42,852 nucleotides of DNA from a virus: positions 1-42,852 of IMG/VR virus record IMGVR_UViG_3300046804_003964; one strand, 5' to 3'. A program made the translations under genes and the position numbers. Of the stretch, positions 1 through 8,205 are shown in pieces (the stretch's first letter is position 1; each line of letters opens with the position of its first letter). Below the pieces are notes generated by a model. It worked only from the letters and a program-made list of their open reading frames with translations, ran no database searches and had not been told where the DNA came from.

Positions 1-197
1 ACGACCCTATTCATCAACTAAAAGGACAAGGTACTTTAGGTACTCTTACTCCTGCAAGTGTAACAGCAGCGTATGATGCACACAAACGACAGCAAATAGC
101 TGATCAACATTTTCAACTCAGGGATGAAGCACACCGGCTGGGTATCCGTCCAGGAACCCCGGCTTGGTTTGCACTTAACCAATCTCGATCACGTTAA
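1..197 (+). CDS. C-terminal end of an unidentified phage protein (5' truncated)
   Basis: An open frame enters from the left edge (first full codon at base 3) and ends with TAA at 195-197. The visible 64 residues are polar and helical in character and end in LNQSRSR. It lies 8 bases before the terminase large-subunit start. In T4 that place is held by the small terminase gp16, so gp16 is a reasonable guess from position only; no motif supports it. The amino-terminal part lies outside the window. Confidence 0.6.
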   Translation, partial: DPIHQLKGQGTLGTLTPASVTAAYDAHKRQQIADQHFQLRDEAHRLGIRPGTPAWFALNQSRSR

Positions 198-200
198 ATA
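193..200 (+). promoter_or_regulatory. Candidate T4-type late promoter box (GTTAAATA)
   Basis: The octamer differs from the T4 late consensus TATAAATA at its first two bases. It overlaps the upstream stop codon and ends 5 bases before the ATG of the terminase gene, so transcription from it would begin at or very near the start codon. Single short boxes are weak evidence. The call rests on recurrence of the same core before several other late-type genes here. Confidence 0.4.
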
Positions 201-205
201 CTGCC

Positions 206-1771
206 ATGGCATTAGAAGGCGTATTGGTCAAGGCACCACACAAAAAACAGGTGTTCACTGAAGCTCAGTTGGATGAGTTTTTGAAATGTGCTGATCCTGT
301 AACGGGTCCAGAATACTTCATGGACAACTTTTTCAACATTCAGCACCCCACACGGGGCAAAATGCTATATCATCCCTATGACTATCAAAAACGTCTAATT
401 TACACCTATCACAATTATCGTTTTTCAATATCATTGATGCCTAGACAAACTGGCAAGTCAACATCAGCGGCAGGATATCTGTTGTGGTATGCTATGTTTG
501 TGCCAGACTCTACAATTCTTATTGCTGCGCACAAGTATACCGGTGCTCAGGAAATCATGCAACGTATTCGCTTTGCATATGAACTCTGCCCCGATCACAT
601 TCGTGCAGGTGCTACCAGCTATAACAAAGGATCCATTGATTTTGAAAATGGGTCGCGTATTGTATCGGCTACAACTACTGAAAATACCGGACGTGGTATG
701 AGTATTACTCTGTTATATGCTGACGAATTTGCGTTTGTGCGCCCAGGAATTGCCAAAGAATTTTGGACTTCTATCAGCCCCACACTGGCCACTGGTGGTA
801 AAGCAATTATTACAAGTACTCCTAATTCTGACGAAGATCAGTTTGCTTATATTTGGAAGCTGGCCAACAAGTGTGAAGATGAATATGGCAATCCCACAGA
901 AGTGGGCAGGAATGGATTCAAAGCATACAGGGCGCACTGGCGCGAGCATCCTGACAGAGATGAACAATGGGGTCGCGACATGGAATCTCAGCTGGGCCCT
1001 GATCGGTTCCGAAGAGAAATTGGTTGCGAATTTATTATCAATGATGAAACACTGATTGCTCCTACTAAACTGATAGATTTGGAGGGCATCGAACCTGTGC
1101 ACAAAACAGGACAGGTGCGTTGGTACAAAATACCTGAGTACGGCAAGTTTTACACTGTGGCGTTGGATCCAAGTTTAGGAACCGGGGGCGACCCAGCTGC
1201 CATACAAATCTTTGAAGCCAACTCTACAACTCAGGTAGGCGAGTGGAGACACAATCGCACAGACATTCCTACTCAAATACGCATACTTGCTGATATCATC
1301 AAATACATCAATGAGTTTGTCAAAGATAAAAATTCTATTTATTACAGTATAGAAAACAACACTATTGGAGAAGCAGCATTAATTTCAATTGCAGAATATG
1401 GCGAAGAAAAAATTGAAGGCTATTTTTTAAGCGACGGTACTATTACACAATCTACGTCCCGACGCTGGCGCAAAGGATTTAATACTACCAACAAGGCCAA
1501 AATTACGGCCTGCAACAAGCTTAAAGTATTGATAGAATCTGGGCGTATGAAGATATATAGCAAGCCCCTGATCAGCGAACTAAAAACCTTTGTGGCACAC
1601 GGAACCAGTTATGCTGCCAAACCCGGCGAAACAGATGATTTAGTTATGGCCACTTTGTTGTCTGTGCGTATGATGCAGCTGCTGCAAACTTATCACACAG
1701 AATTAGATTCTCAAATCAGAGATCATGGAGACGTTATAATTGAACCCATGCCCTTTATTGTAATGCGCTAA
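206..1771 (+). CDS. 17: Terminase large subunit (T4 gp17-like)
   Basis: This is the DNA-packaging motor ATPase and headful nuclease; it docks on the portal and pumps DNA into the prohead. The 521-residue product has a Walker A of the phage terminase type, PRQTGKST at 79-86 (T4 has SRQLGKTT). The Walker B is LLYADEFAFV around 169-178, and the ITSTPN coupling motif is near 205. The C-terminal RNase H-like nuclease half shows VALDPSLGTGGDP, YSIENN and a terminal TDDLVMA motif, all placing acidic residues as in gp17. It is somewhat shorter than T4 gp17 (about 610 residues). ATG at 206 gives a full family N-terminus. The next gene starts 10 bases after its stop. Confidence 0.97.
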   Translation: MALEGVLVKAPHKKQVFTEAQLDEFLKCADPVTGPEYFMDNFFNIQHPTRGKMLYHPYDYQKRLIYTYHNYRFSISLMPRQTGKSTSAAGYLLWYAMFVPDSTILIAAHKYTGAQEIMQRIRFAYELCPDHIRAGATSYNKGSIDFENGSRIVSATTTENTGRGMSITLLYADEFAFVRPGIAKEFWTSISPTLATGGKAIITSTPNSDEDQFAYIWKLANKCEDEYGNPTEVGRNGFKAYRAHWREHPDRDEQWGRDMESQLGPDRFRREIGCEFIINDETLIAPTKLIDLEGIEPVHKTGQVRWYKIPEYGKFYTVALDPSLGTGGDPAAIQIFEANSTTQVGEWRHNRTDIPTQIRILADIIKYINEFVKDKNSIYYSIENNTIGEAALISIAEYGEEKIEGYFLSDGTITQSTSRRWRKGFNTTNKAKITACNKLKVLIESGRMKIYSKPLISELKTFVAHGTSYAAKPGETDDLVMATLLSVRMMQLLQTYHTELDSQIRDHGDVIIEPMPFIVMR

Positions 1772-1774
1772 ATA
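1767..1774 (+). promoter_or_regulatory. Candidate late promoter box (GCTAAATA)
   Basis: The CTAAATA core lies at the end of the terminase gene and stops 7 bases before the ATG at 1782. The same GCTAAATA octamer recurs before gp32 (5571-5578) and before the gene at 42060 (42029-42036). That recurrence supports a phage late-sigma element. Confidence 0.45.
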
Positions 1775-1781
1775 TAATACT

Positions 1782-3314
1782 ATGTCGCAACATTCAACAA
1801 ACCAACAATTATATGATCTTTTGGTCACTAAAAACTTTGACCTAGAAGCCCTGGATAGTCAAACCGGGCGCACCCCAGTGGATGAAAAAGGACAGCCCGA
1901 TACCAGTAATGCCGACAAATTTGTTTTTGATTATGTGGCTGAATCCGGCAAAAATTATGGAACTGTAGTTATCTACATCACAAGCAAAGATCTAGTGCTG
2001 ATGTTTGGAGACAACGTGGGTAAAACCATGGAAGGCCAAGACAAAAGCGGTTGGTTTGATTTTATGTACCAGCTCAAACAATTGGCAACCAAGAACTTCT
2101 TGCATTTTCAACCTGAAAATATCAGCAAAGAAAAGTATGTGCGCCAAAGCCAGGCTACCATAACTGAATCGTGGCAAGGCAAAGGCAAAGTAAGCTGGAA
2201 CGGAAACCCCACAGAAGCAAGAATATTAATTAAACACAACAAGGCGTTGGAAGAAAGCGAAGCACGTTTTCGTTTTATTGAAAGCATTTATATTGAAACT
2301 GCTGATAGCGAACGTTTTAAAATGAAAACACGCAGTCTTACCGCTGCCAAGGCCATGTTGGAACACGTAAGACAGGGAGGTAATCCCTACGACTCACGTG
2401 GCCAACATATTAACGAAATTGTAGAAGAATTATCTGTATTGAGTCGATTTCGAAGAGCCAATGCAGGAAAAGTATTTGAAGGCGACACCAAAAATTTAAT
2501 TGAACAAACTGACGCTTATCGCAAAAACATGCACACAGTGTTAAAACATCTTGCAACACGTCGAGGCTATCAAAGTTATTTTGAATCTTGGTCGCCCGCA
2601 GATGTTAACAGCGGAAACCTAGTGGTCGAAGATCTCAAACAGTTGTTTGTAGAAAAAACGATAGATCATAGAATTGAAGAAGCATTACCGATACTGGCTC
2701 GCATTACACAGGAGGCTAGCGCAATGAAAGAAACACAAATTTTTGAATCATGGATCAACCGTCTTGTTGAAGGCACCTGGGCCTTGCCTGAAACACCTGA
2801 GCAAAAACAAACATTGATTGATTTGTTGAGCAAAGATTTTCCAGTAGGCGCCGATGCAGTCAATGCAACAGAACAACTTTATGATGTGTTAGGCGACGAT
2901 GAGCTGTTTGATCGATTGCATGAACTTGCTGATGCCAATGCCAATGCTGATGCTCGTAGTATAGTAATGGCTCGTATGCAAGAGCTATCAGACGATCCCG
3001 ACGTTGAAGCAGTGATAGGACAACTACAAACAACCAATCCTGCTGAACCAGTTCAGCCAGACACCAATGAATTAGAACAACAAGTCGACGGTGATGAACA
3101 ACTGCCGCAAAGCGTGGAAGAAGGCATGGCGGAAGGCAACAATCTAGCCACATTTGAAGAGGCCCAATGCAACCATACCATGGAAGGTGAATACTGCCCC
3201 GAACACGGTTTGGAAGAGTGCGGCATTTACGAATACACTGGCAACTGGACCAACTTTGGTTTAGAAGAAAGCGATCAACTTACTCAACTCAAGCGACTTG
3301 CGCTTGGTAAGTAA
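1782..3314 (+). CDS. Conserved phage protein with C-terminal Cys/His cluster, possibly virion-associated
   Basis: The function is not known. The 510-residue product has a mixed alpha/beta N-terminal half with a basic central stretch. A helical middle (about 230-400) contains LAQ- and AD-rich segments, including an Ala/Asp/Asn-rich run near 380-390. An acidic linker follows. The C-terminus carries C463-x-H465-x6-C472-x2-H475-x4-C480, which looks able to bind one zinc. The last residues, QLKRLALGK, recall ends seen in structural proteins of uncultured T4-like phages (from memory, not checked). It sits between the terminase and accessory genes, with a late-type box just upstream. A head or neck component is possible but unproven. 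Confidence 0.75.
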   Translation: MSQHSTNQQLYDLLVTKNFDLEALDSQTGRTPVDEKGQPDTSNADKFVFDYVAESGKNYGTVVIYITSKDLVLMFGDNVGKTMEGQDKSGWFDFMYQLKQLATKNFLHFQPENISKEKYVRQSQATITESWQGKGKVSWNGNPTEARILIKHNKALEESEARFRFIESIYIETADSERFKMKTRSLTAAKAMLEHVRQGGNPYDSRGQHINEIVEELSVLSRFRRANAGKVFEGDTKNLIEQTDAYRKNMHTVLKHLATRRGYQSYFESWSPADVNSGNLVVEDLKQLFVEKTIDHRIEEALPILARITQEASAMKETQIFESWINRLVEGTWALPETPEQKQTLIDLLSKDFPVGADAVNATEQLYDVLGDDELFDRLHELADANANADARSIVMARMQELSDDPDVEAVIGQLQTTNPAEPVQPDTNELEQQVDGDEQLPQSVEEGMAEGNNLATFEEAQCNHTMEGEYCPEHGLEECGIYEYTGNWTNFGLEESDQLTQLKRLALGK

Positions 3315-3317
3315 TGC

Positions 3318-4160
3318 GTGAACATTGACCGCATTGTAACAACTACCTTTCCCGGTTATTTTTTTTCTCAAATACTTTGTCTGCGTAGCATACAACAACA
3401 TGCCGCAGGTTTTCCTGTTGACATTATCATTGATGATTTTGATATCAGCCACTGGCCCGATTATCCAGATCAATGCCAACAATATATCAAGCAAACTTTC
3501 CCCCAGTTAGATTTCACTTTTCATCGATTTAGCGATTTTGATGGAATGCAACGTGTAAGCACCGGCGGTTGGTTTAGACAGCAATTGGTAAAATTATATT
3601 TAGATCAGTTTGTCACAGGCAATTGTTGGTTATTGGTGGACTCTGATGTTTTTTTCCTTGATACTCCCAAGTTAAACAATGTTAGTGCCACTGTAAGAAG
3701 CGATCCTACACCTGTGGACATTGGTAACAGAATGTACTGTCAGTATATGCTGGATTGTGATCAACCCTGGGTAATAGATCCCGATCAATATTGGTGTTTG
3801 AGCAGTGTTCCTTTTAGACAGTTGGATAGAACTTTGTTACAAACTCTTCGCAGTAGAATACAATCAATCCATTGTAAAAATACATTCGATTTACATATAG
3901 ATCTTTTTGAATCAGACAAATTAGTTGCCTATGATCCCGATGCTAACAAAATGGTCATGAGTGAATTTCAACTAATCGAAATATTTAGACACAGATACAG
4001 TAACCAACAACTACCCGTTGGACTACATACTGCAAGCAATTTTGAACACACATCTATCAAAGATTGGCAACAACCTCGTGAATGGTTTGAAAACAAAAAA
4101 ATAATTGTGATGGACAACCACTGGAATGCTGTGCAACAATTTGGAAAACATCATGTCTAA
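3318..4160 (+). CDS. Putative glycosyltransferase (DxD, GT-A-like)
   Basis: This is a probable nucleotide-sugar-dependent glycosyltransferase. The 280-residue product opens with a short beta strand (IVTTTFPGYF) typical of a GT-A nucleotide-binding start. It carries WLLVDSDVFFLD with the metal-binding D108-x-D110. A GGWFRQQLVKLYL helix precedes the DxD, an arrangement shared by DUF6492-like and GT8-like transferases. Later DP and HTASNFEHT segments could form the acceptor side. The start appears to be GTG at 3318; the ATG at 3314 gives only a few codons. The gene overlaps the following SGNH gene by 8 bases, so the two are probably co-translated. The acceptor is unknown. Confidence 0.75.
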   Translation: MNIDRIVTTTFPGYFFSQILCLRSIQQHAAGFPVDIIIDDFDISHWPDYPDQCQQYIKQTFPQLDFTFHRFSDFDGMQRVSTGGWFRQQLVKLYLDQFVTGNCWLLVDSDVFFLDTPKLNNVSATVRSDPTPVDIGNRMYCQYMLDCDQPWVIDPDQYWCLSSVPFRQLDRTLLQTLRSRIQSIHCKNTFDLHIDLFESDKLVAYDPDANKMVMSEFQLIEIFRHRYSNQQLPVGLHTASNFEHTSIKDWQQPREWFENKKIIVMDNHWNAVQQFGKHHV

Positions 4161-4914
4161 ACTTTATACATTTGGATGTAGTTTTACACAGTATTGGCGT
4201 TGGCCAACCTGGGCTGACGCATTGGGACAACAGTACGATCAATTTGAAAATTGGGGTCTGTGCGGTGCAGGCAACAGTTACATTCTTTGGAGTCTTGTTG
4301 AGTGCAATCAGCGCAACAACTTAGGACCCAGTGACGACATTTGGATAATGTGGACCAACACCAGTCGTGAGGATCGTTATGTACAGGATCGCTGGCTAGA
4401 AGGCGGCAACGTTTACTGGACAGCAGGCAGTGAACTGCCTTCAGAATATGTTAAGAAGTTTGCTTGCGAACGAGGATACTTGATCAGAGACCTGGCCAAC
4501 ATTGCAGCGGCCAAGCAATTGCTGGAGCACTGGGGGTGTCGTTATAAATTTTTAAGTATGGTACCATTTAGTCAAACCAATGAACAAACTGGGTTGGGCT
4601 ACAACCCCGACGACAATTCCAGCGAAGATCAGGACGTTAGAGCACTGTATCAATCAGTTTTAAGTTGCGTAGAGCCCAGCGTATTTGAAACTGTGTTCAA
4701 TAATCAATGGTTCAATCAAGGTGGCATACCCGATCAATACGATCCAAAACGCAGAGATTTTCATCCTACACCCCTGGAGCATGTTGAATACCTTGATCGA
4801 ATCGTGCCCGGAATAATCAATAACGATACAAGAAATTGGATGAGCAATTGGCAACAACAAGTGTTGAATAAATCATCAAATTGGCCAGAACCCAATCGAC
4901 CAAAAAGACTATAA
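4153..4914 (+). CDS. SGNH/GDSL-family hydrolase-like protein
   Basis: This is a probable esterase or deacetylase of the SGNH fold, which often acts on acylated glycans. The 253-residue product shows a block I variant FGCSFT (7-12, nucleophile S10) and a block III-like GAGNS (38-42). The C-terminal D202-F-H204-P-T-P-L-E-H carries the Asp/His pair of the catalytic triad. I chose ATG 4153 rather than the upstream in-frame 4126 because 4153 sits at the motif-bearing N-terminus and overlaps the previous stop in the usual way for this genome. It lies between a glycosyltransferase and a methyltransferase, which fits glycan editing. Two further SGNH-like genes occur at 32691 and 36454. Confidence 0.8.
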   Translation: MSKLYTFGCSFTQYWRWPTWADALGQQYDQFENWGLCGAGNSYILWSLVECNQRNNLGPSDDIWIMWTNTSREDRYVQDRWLEGGNVYWTAGSELPSEYVKKFACERGYLIRDLANIAAAKQLLEHWGCRYKFLSMVPFSQTNEQTGLGYNPDDNSSEDQDVRALYQSVLSCVEPSVFETVFNNQWFNQGGIPDQYDPKRRDFHPTPLEHVEYLDRIVPGIINNDTRNWMSNWQQQVLNKSSNWPEPNRPKRL

Positions 4915-5549
4915 TGGAATTTAAAACATCAGGACCCAACCAGTATCGTGTGCAGTACGACAGCTGGATGGACGGCGGCGGAACCTGGTTTGGTCAAGAA
5001 TACGCCGCTGTGCTCCAGCAAAGATACAATCAAAAATTTCAACGCTGCTATGAATGGTGCGCCGGACCAGCCTACATTGGGTTTGATTTATTAGATCACG
5101 GTATCTGTCAAAGCTTATGTGTTAGCGATATCTACGACTTGGCCATACAAAGAGTTAAAGAAACAGCAATTATTAACTCACTCAACAATGTGTCTGCATA
5201 CACCACCGACACCGTGATAGGACTTCCTGCACACGAAAAATTTGATTTAGTGGTAGGCAATCCGCCACATTTTCTCGAGTGCCCAGGCGATTCAAATTAT
5301 CAACGCATAGCTGTTGATACGGAATGGCATGCTCATCGAGAGTTTTTTGCCAACATTGGTAAACATTTGCTGCCCGATGCTGTGATTCTACTACAGGAAA
5401 ATCAAGCAGGGTCGTTGCGCAGAGAACAAGAGTTTGAATCAATGATTTTGGCATCGGGTCTGGAAATAACAGCAGTTTTCAACAGTCCCAAACACTACAC
5501 ACCCAACCATTATACTCAGATCTACTACATAGAGATCAGGCAAAAATAA
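4914..5549 (+). CDS. SAM-dependent methyltransferase, NPPH-type (MTS/HemK-like)
   Basis: A class I methyltransferase of the small-domain/N-methyltransferase group. Residues 46-60 (YEWCAGPAYIGFDLL) correspond to the glycine-rich SAM loop in a modified form. SDIYDLAIQ (71-79) is the acidic ribose-binding strand. DLVVGNPPHF (111-120) is motif IV, typical of enzymes that methylate N atoms in nucleic-acid bases or in protein Gln/Asn. The start is ATG 4914 in a TAATG overlap with the SGNH gene. The substrate cannot be read from sequence; modification of phage DNA, tRNA or a protein are all possible. Confidence 0.8.
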   Translation: MEFKTSGPNQYRVQYDSWMDGGGTWFGQEYAAVLQQRYNQKFQRCYEWCAGPAYIGFDLLDHGICQSLCVSDIYDLAIQRVKETAIINSLNNVSAYTTDTVIGLPAHEKFDLVVGNPPHFLECPGDSNYQRIAVDTEWHAHREFFANIGKHLLPDAVILLQENQAGSLRREQEFESMILASGLEITAVFNSPKHYTPNHYTQIYYIEIRQK

Positions 5550-5562
5550 ATTGCCTTTATCG

Positions 5563-5592
5563 TTGACTGAGCTAAATACTTTCGCATATACT
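5563..5592 (+). promoter_or_regulatory. Sigma70-like promoter for gp32, with a late box inside its spacer
   Basis: TTGACT (5563-5568) and TATACT (5587-5592) are 18 bases apart and match sigma70 elements well. GCTAAATA (5571-5578), the recurring late-type octamer, lies inside the spacer. The two could give early and late transcription of gp32, which is needed throughout infection. The predicted +1 near 5599 leaves a leader of about 70 bases. Confidence 0.55.
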
Positions 5593-5596
5593 TACA

Positions 5597-5660
5597 GCAT
5601 ATGCACAGGCAACATCTAAATTTAGATACAGGCATATACATAGGCAACATTTTTAAGGAG
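5597..5660 (+). promoter_or_regulatory. gp32 mRNA leader with palindromes and a direct repeat; strong Shine-Dalgarno
   Basis: The leader contains GCATATGC (5597-5604), a perfect 14-base palindrome ATCTAAATTTAGAT (5614-5627), and AGGCAACAT twice (5607-5615 and 5642-5650). AAGGAG (5655-5660) is placed 7 bases before the ATG. In T4, gp32 represses its own translation by binding a structured, then unstructured, leader. A similar autogenous operator here is an inference. Confidence 0.5.
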
Positions 5661-5667
5661 AACGACT

Positions 5668-6663
5668 ATGGCATCTTTAGCAGAAATTCGAGCACGTCTA
5701 CAGGCAGCTGAAAACAAACAAGGTGGTCAATCCACCGGCGGAGATCGATCAATTTATCCGCATTGGAATATGGAGGAAGGTCAATCGTGCACCATTCGAT
5801 TCCTCCCCGACAGTAACTCAAAGAACACATTTTTCTGGGTGGAACGTCAAATGATTCGCTTGCCATTTGCTGGCATCAAAGGCGAAATGGATTCAAAACA
5901 AGTTATGGTTCAAGTACCTTGCATTGAAATGTGGGAACCCAATGCTTGTCCAATCTTGGCAGAAGTTCGCACTTGGTTCAAGGACAAGAGTCTTGAAGAA
6001 ATGGGTCGCAAATACTGGAAGAAGCGTAGTTATATCATGCAAGGGTTTGTTCGCGAGAATCCCATTGCTGATGACACTACTCCAGACAACCCCATTCGCA
6101 AGTTTATTATTGGTCCTCAGTTGTTTGCAACTATCAAGGCAGTGTTGATGGATCCAGAAACCGAAGAACTACCCACCGACGCATTGCGTGGTTTGGACTT
6201 CCGTATCACTAAAACCAGCAAGGGTGGTTATGCTGATTACTCTACTTCAAAGTGGGCACGTAAAGAAAGCGCACTCACTGAAGCTGAACAGGCAGCAATT
6301 GAAACACACAACCTGTATGATCTAAGCACTTTCCTGCCAAAGCGACCAGGAGATGTTGAACTCCGAGTCATCAAAGAAATGTTTGAAGCAAGTGTAGATG
6401 GTCAGCCTTACGACGCTGAGCGGTGGGGTCAATACTTCCGTCCTGCTGGTGTTCAAGCACCTGCTGGTGCATCATCCACGCCTATAGCAGATGACGACGC
6501 TCCTGCGGCCAAACCTACACTCAAAGTGGTAACACCTGCACCCGCAAGTGACTTTGACGAGGATGAAACACCTGTGGCAACTGCTCCTGTGGCAAAACCT
6601 GCAGGCGGCAGTCAAAAGGCCGAAGATATTTTGGCCATGATTCGCGCACGTCAAGCCAAATAA
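5668..6663 (+). CDS. 32: Single-stranded DNA-binding protein (T4 gp32-like)
   Basis: It coats ssDNA during replication, recombination and repair and organises UvsX/UvsY and the replisome. The 331-residue product has an N-terminal basic helix (MASLAEIRARLQAAE), then the OB-fold core with the gp32 signatures IRFLPD, FFWVERQMI, VPCIEMW and KRSYIMQGFV. A Pro/Ala-rich linker with acidic residues follows. The zinc site seen in T4 (His plus three Cys) is reduced here: C85 and C94 remain, but the third Cys of CPxC is replaced (CPIL). The C-terminal ILAMIRARQAK is basic, unlike the acidic T4 tail. A strong ribosome site fixes the start. Likely highly expressed. Confidence 0.95.
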   Translation: MASLAEIRARLQAAENKQGGQSTGGDRSIYPHWNMEEGQSCTIRFLPDSNSKNTFFWVERQMIRLPFAGIKGEMDSKQVMVQVPCIEMWEPNACPILAEVRTWFKDKSLEEMGRKYWKKRSYIMQGFVRENPIADDTTPDNPIRKFIIGPQLFATIKAVLMDPETEELPTDALRGLDFRITKTSKGGYADYSTSKWARKESALTEAEQAAIETHNLYDLSTFLPKRPGDVELRVIKEMFEASVDGQPYDAERWGQYFRPAGVQAPAGASSTPIADDDAPAAKPTLKVVTPAPASDFDEDETPVATAPVAKPAGGSQKAEDILAMIRARQAK

Positions 6664-7289
6664 TGCGAACTGCTCTGGACACAGAGTTGTTTCCAGATCT
6701 TTGTGAAGTGGTAGCAATGCCACTTCACAATCAATGTGTTTATCTAATTCAGAAAAACGGAAACAGCAGTTTGAGACTTCAGCAAGCAAGAGATAATCTT
6801 GCTGTGTTTACCAATGACCAGATTCGGGCACTTGACCATGTGGATGTCTACATACGCAACCCCCGAGCCAGATATGTCAGTGGAGTTAACACATACCTGC
6901 AACATCTTCAACGCGATCACCCTGAATTAGACTTTTATACTGCATTATGGTTTGCCAAGAGATACAAGTTTTTAAACACACACTACTTGCCACAGTTTCA
7001 CTGGTTGGCAAATCTTTCTCGCTACCTACATAGTAACGCAAAAATACGTATTAGAGATTTTAGAGATTTTAATAAAATAACTGATATTAAATCTCGAGCA
7101 GAAATAGTGCCACCCACAACAGAATTCATCGATCAGTTACTAACTGATAATACCAATCTGGAACTATGGTTATATATAGATCAAATTTTGCTAGATTTGG
7201 CAGGACAAGAAATGACCTGGTTGGAATTGTTGGACTATTACCAACGCAATTATAAAAATATCATTGGACATGTATTGCCCAAGACTTGA
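6663..7289 (+). CDS. Sulfotransferase-like P-loop protein
   Basis: The N-terminal half has the two loops that bind the PAPS donor in cytosolic and Golgi-type sulfotransferases. VYLIQKNGNSSLR (27-38) resembles the 5'-phosphosulfate loop, with K31 and S35/S36. VDVYIRNPRARYVSGV (60-75) resembles the 3'-phosphate loop, with R65 and S73. The rest is helical (YLQHLQRDHPELDFYTALWF) as in the Sulfotransfer_2 family. The length of 208 residues is short for the family. The gene begins on the last base of the gp32 stop and overlaps the radical SAM gene by 20 bases. No PAPS-making genes are in the window, so host PAPS would be required. The acceptor is unknown. Confidence 0.65.
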   Translation: MRTALDTELFPDLCEVVAMPLHNQCVYLIQKNGNSSLRLQQARDNLAVFTNDQIRALDHVDVYIRNPRARYVSGVNTYLQHLQRDHPELDFYTALWFAKRYKFLNTHYLPQFHWLANLSRYLHSNAKIRIRDFRDFNKITDIKSRAEIVPPTTEFIDQLLTDNTNLELWLYIDQILLDLAGQEMTWLELLDYYQRNYKNIIGHVLPKT

Positions 7290-8205
7290 TCATTTTGTGA
7301 GATTCAATCCCAACGGAACTGTGAGTCGTTGTGGTCACATGGTCTCGCCTCCACAGTTTGCATCATTGGAAGCAATGGAATCAAGTGAATGGCTTGCTAG
7401 TATCAAAAGTACACATAGTCCAGTAGAATGCATACGTTGTCAACAGACTGAATCTTTTGACGGAACCAGTATCAGACTCAATGCTATTGCATTTGATCAA
7501 CAACAAACACAATCGGACTATTTGATTGTTGGTGGAGTGTTGGATAATATCTGCAATAGTGCATGTTTGAGTTGCAATGAACAATTAAGTACTAAGATCG
7601 GTAGTCTACGGAGCAAAACATATCCCATAATAGACAACAGCCATGCATTTTGGCAACTGCCATTGCACCGTGTTGTACATTTGGATATCAATGGTGGAGA
7701 GCCCAGTGCCAGTAAGAATTACAAACACATACTGGCAAATCTTCCCAACAACATTGTCAGTGTTAGACTCAATACCAATGGTTCAACTGTGTTGACAGAA
7801 TTAGAACCACTGGTTCAACGTGGCATACAAGTTACTGTCACAGTGAGTTTGGATGGAATTGGAGCTGTACACGATCGTGTGAGATGGCCAGTTCAATGGG
7901 ATCGATTTTACAAAAATCTAATGGTCTATCAGTCTATGAAATTACACGAACTAAATACCTGGACTACAGTCAGCGCATTGAATATAGGCGACTTTGAAAA
8001 TATAAAGAAATTTGTTGAAGAACACGACCTGTTGCATAGTTGGGCTTTATTACAACAACCTGATCCAATTAATGTAAGATACACAAACTCAATGACTCAA
8101 CCATACACTGGTACTTTCCCAGGACAAGTGGCTGTTGATAGGAATAATCAAATTGAGTTGAATAAATTTATACAAAATCAAAATCAATTGAGAGGAATCA
8201 CATGA
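7270..8205 (+). CDS. Radical SAM protein (twitch-type), copy 1
   Basis: The 311-residue product has the radical SAM [4Fe-4S] motif CNSACLSC (C95, C99, C102) and the GGEP motif (142-145). A VSLDG strand lies further on. Extra Cys pairs come before the core (C3, C21, C54, C57: CPRL, RCGH, CIRC) and may hold an auxiliary cluster. The N-terminal FNPNGTVSRC resembles the CxxPW/GxxxxC start of AslB-like and twitch proteins. The true start is ATG 7270; an upstream TTG at 7264 is less likely. It is followed directly by an oxygenase-like gene in an ATGA overlap. The substrate is unknown. Confidence 0.85.
   Translation: MYCPRLDHFVRFNPNGTVSRCGHMVSPPQFASLEAMESSEWLASIKSTHSPVECIRCQQTESFDGTSIRLNAIAFDQQQTQSDYLIVGGVLDNICNSACLSCNEQLSTKIGSLRSKTYPIIDNSHAFWQLPLHRVVHLDINGGEPSASKNYKHILANLPNNIVSVRLNTNGSTVLTELEPLVQRGIQVTVTVSLDGIGAVHDRVRWPVQWDRFYKNLMVYQSMKLHELNTWTTVSALNIGDFENIKKFVEEHDLLHSWALLQQPDPINVRYTNSMTQPYTGTFPGQVAVDRNNQIELNKFIQNQNQLRGIT

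Noticed and set aside
4126-4152. Upstream in-frame ATG of the SGNH gene as start
   Set aside because: It lies inside the preceding glycosyltransferase and adds residues with no family match. ATG 4153 has the usual short overlap.
5614-5627. The 14-base palindrome before gp32 as an attachment or recombination site
   Set aside because: No integrase is present and T4-like phages do not integrate. A leader or regulatory role is more sensible.
7948-7960. CTAAATA inside the first radical SAM gene as a late promoter
   Set aside because: It is internal to a coding region, with no gene start within a sensible distance.
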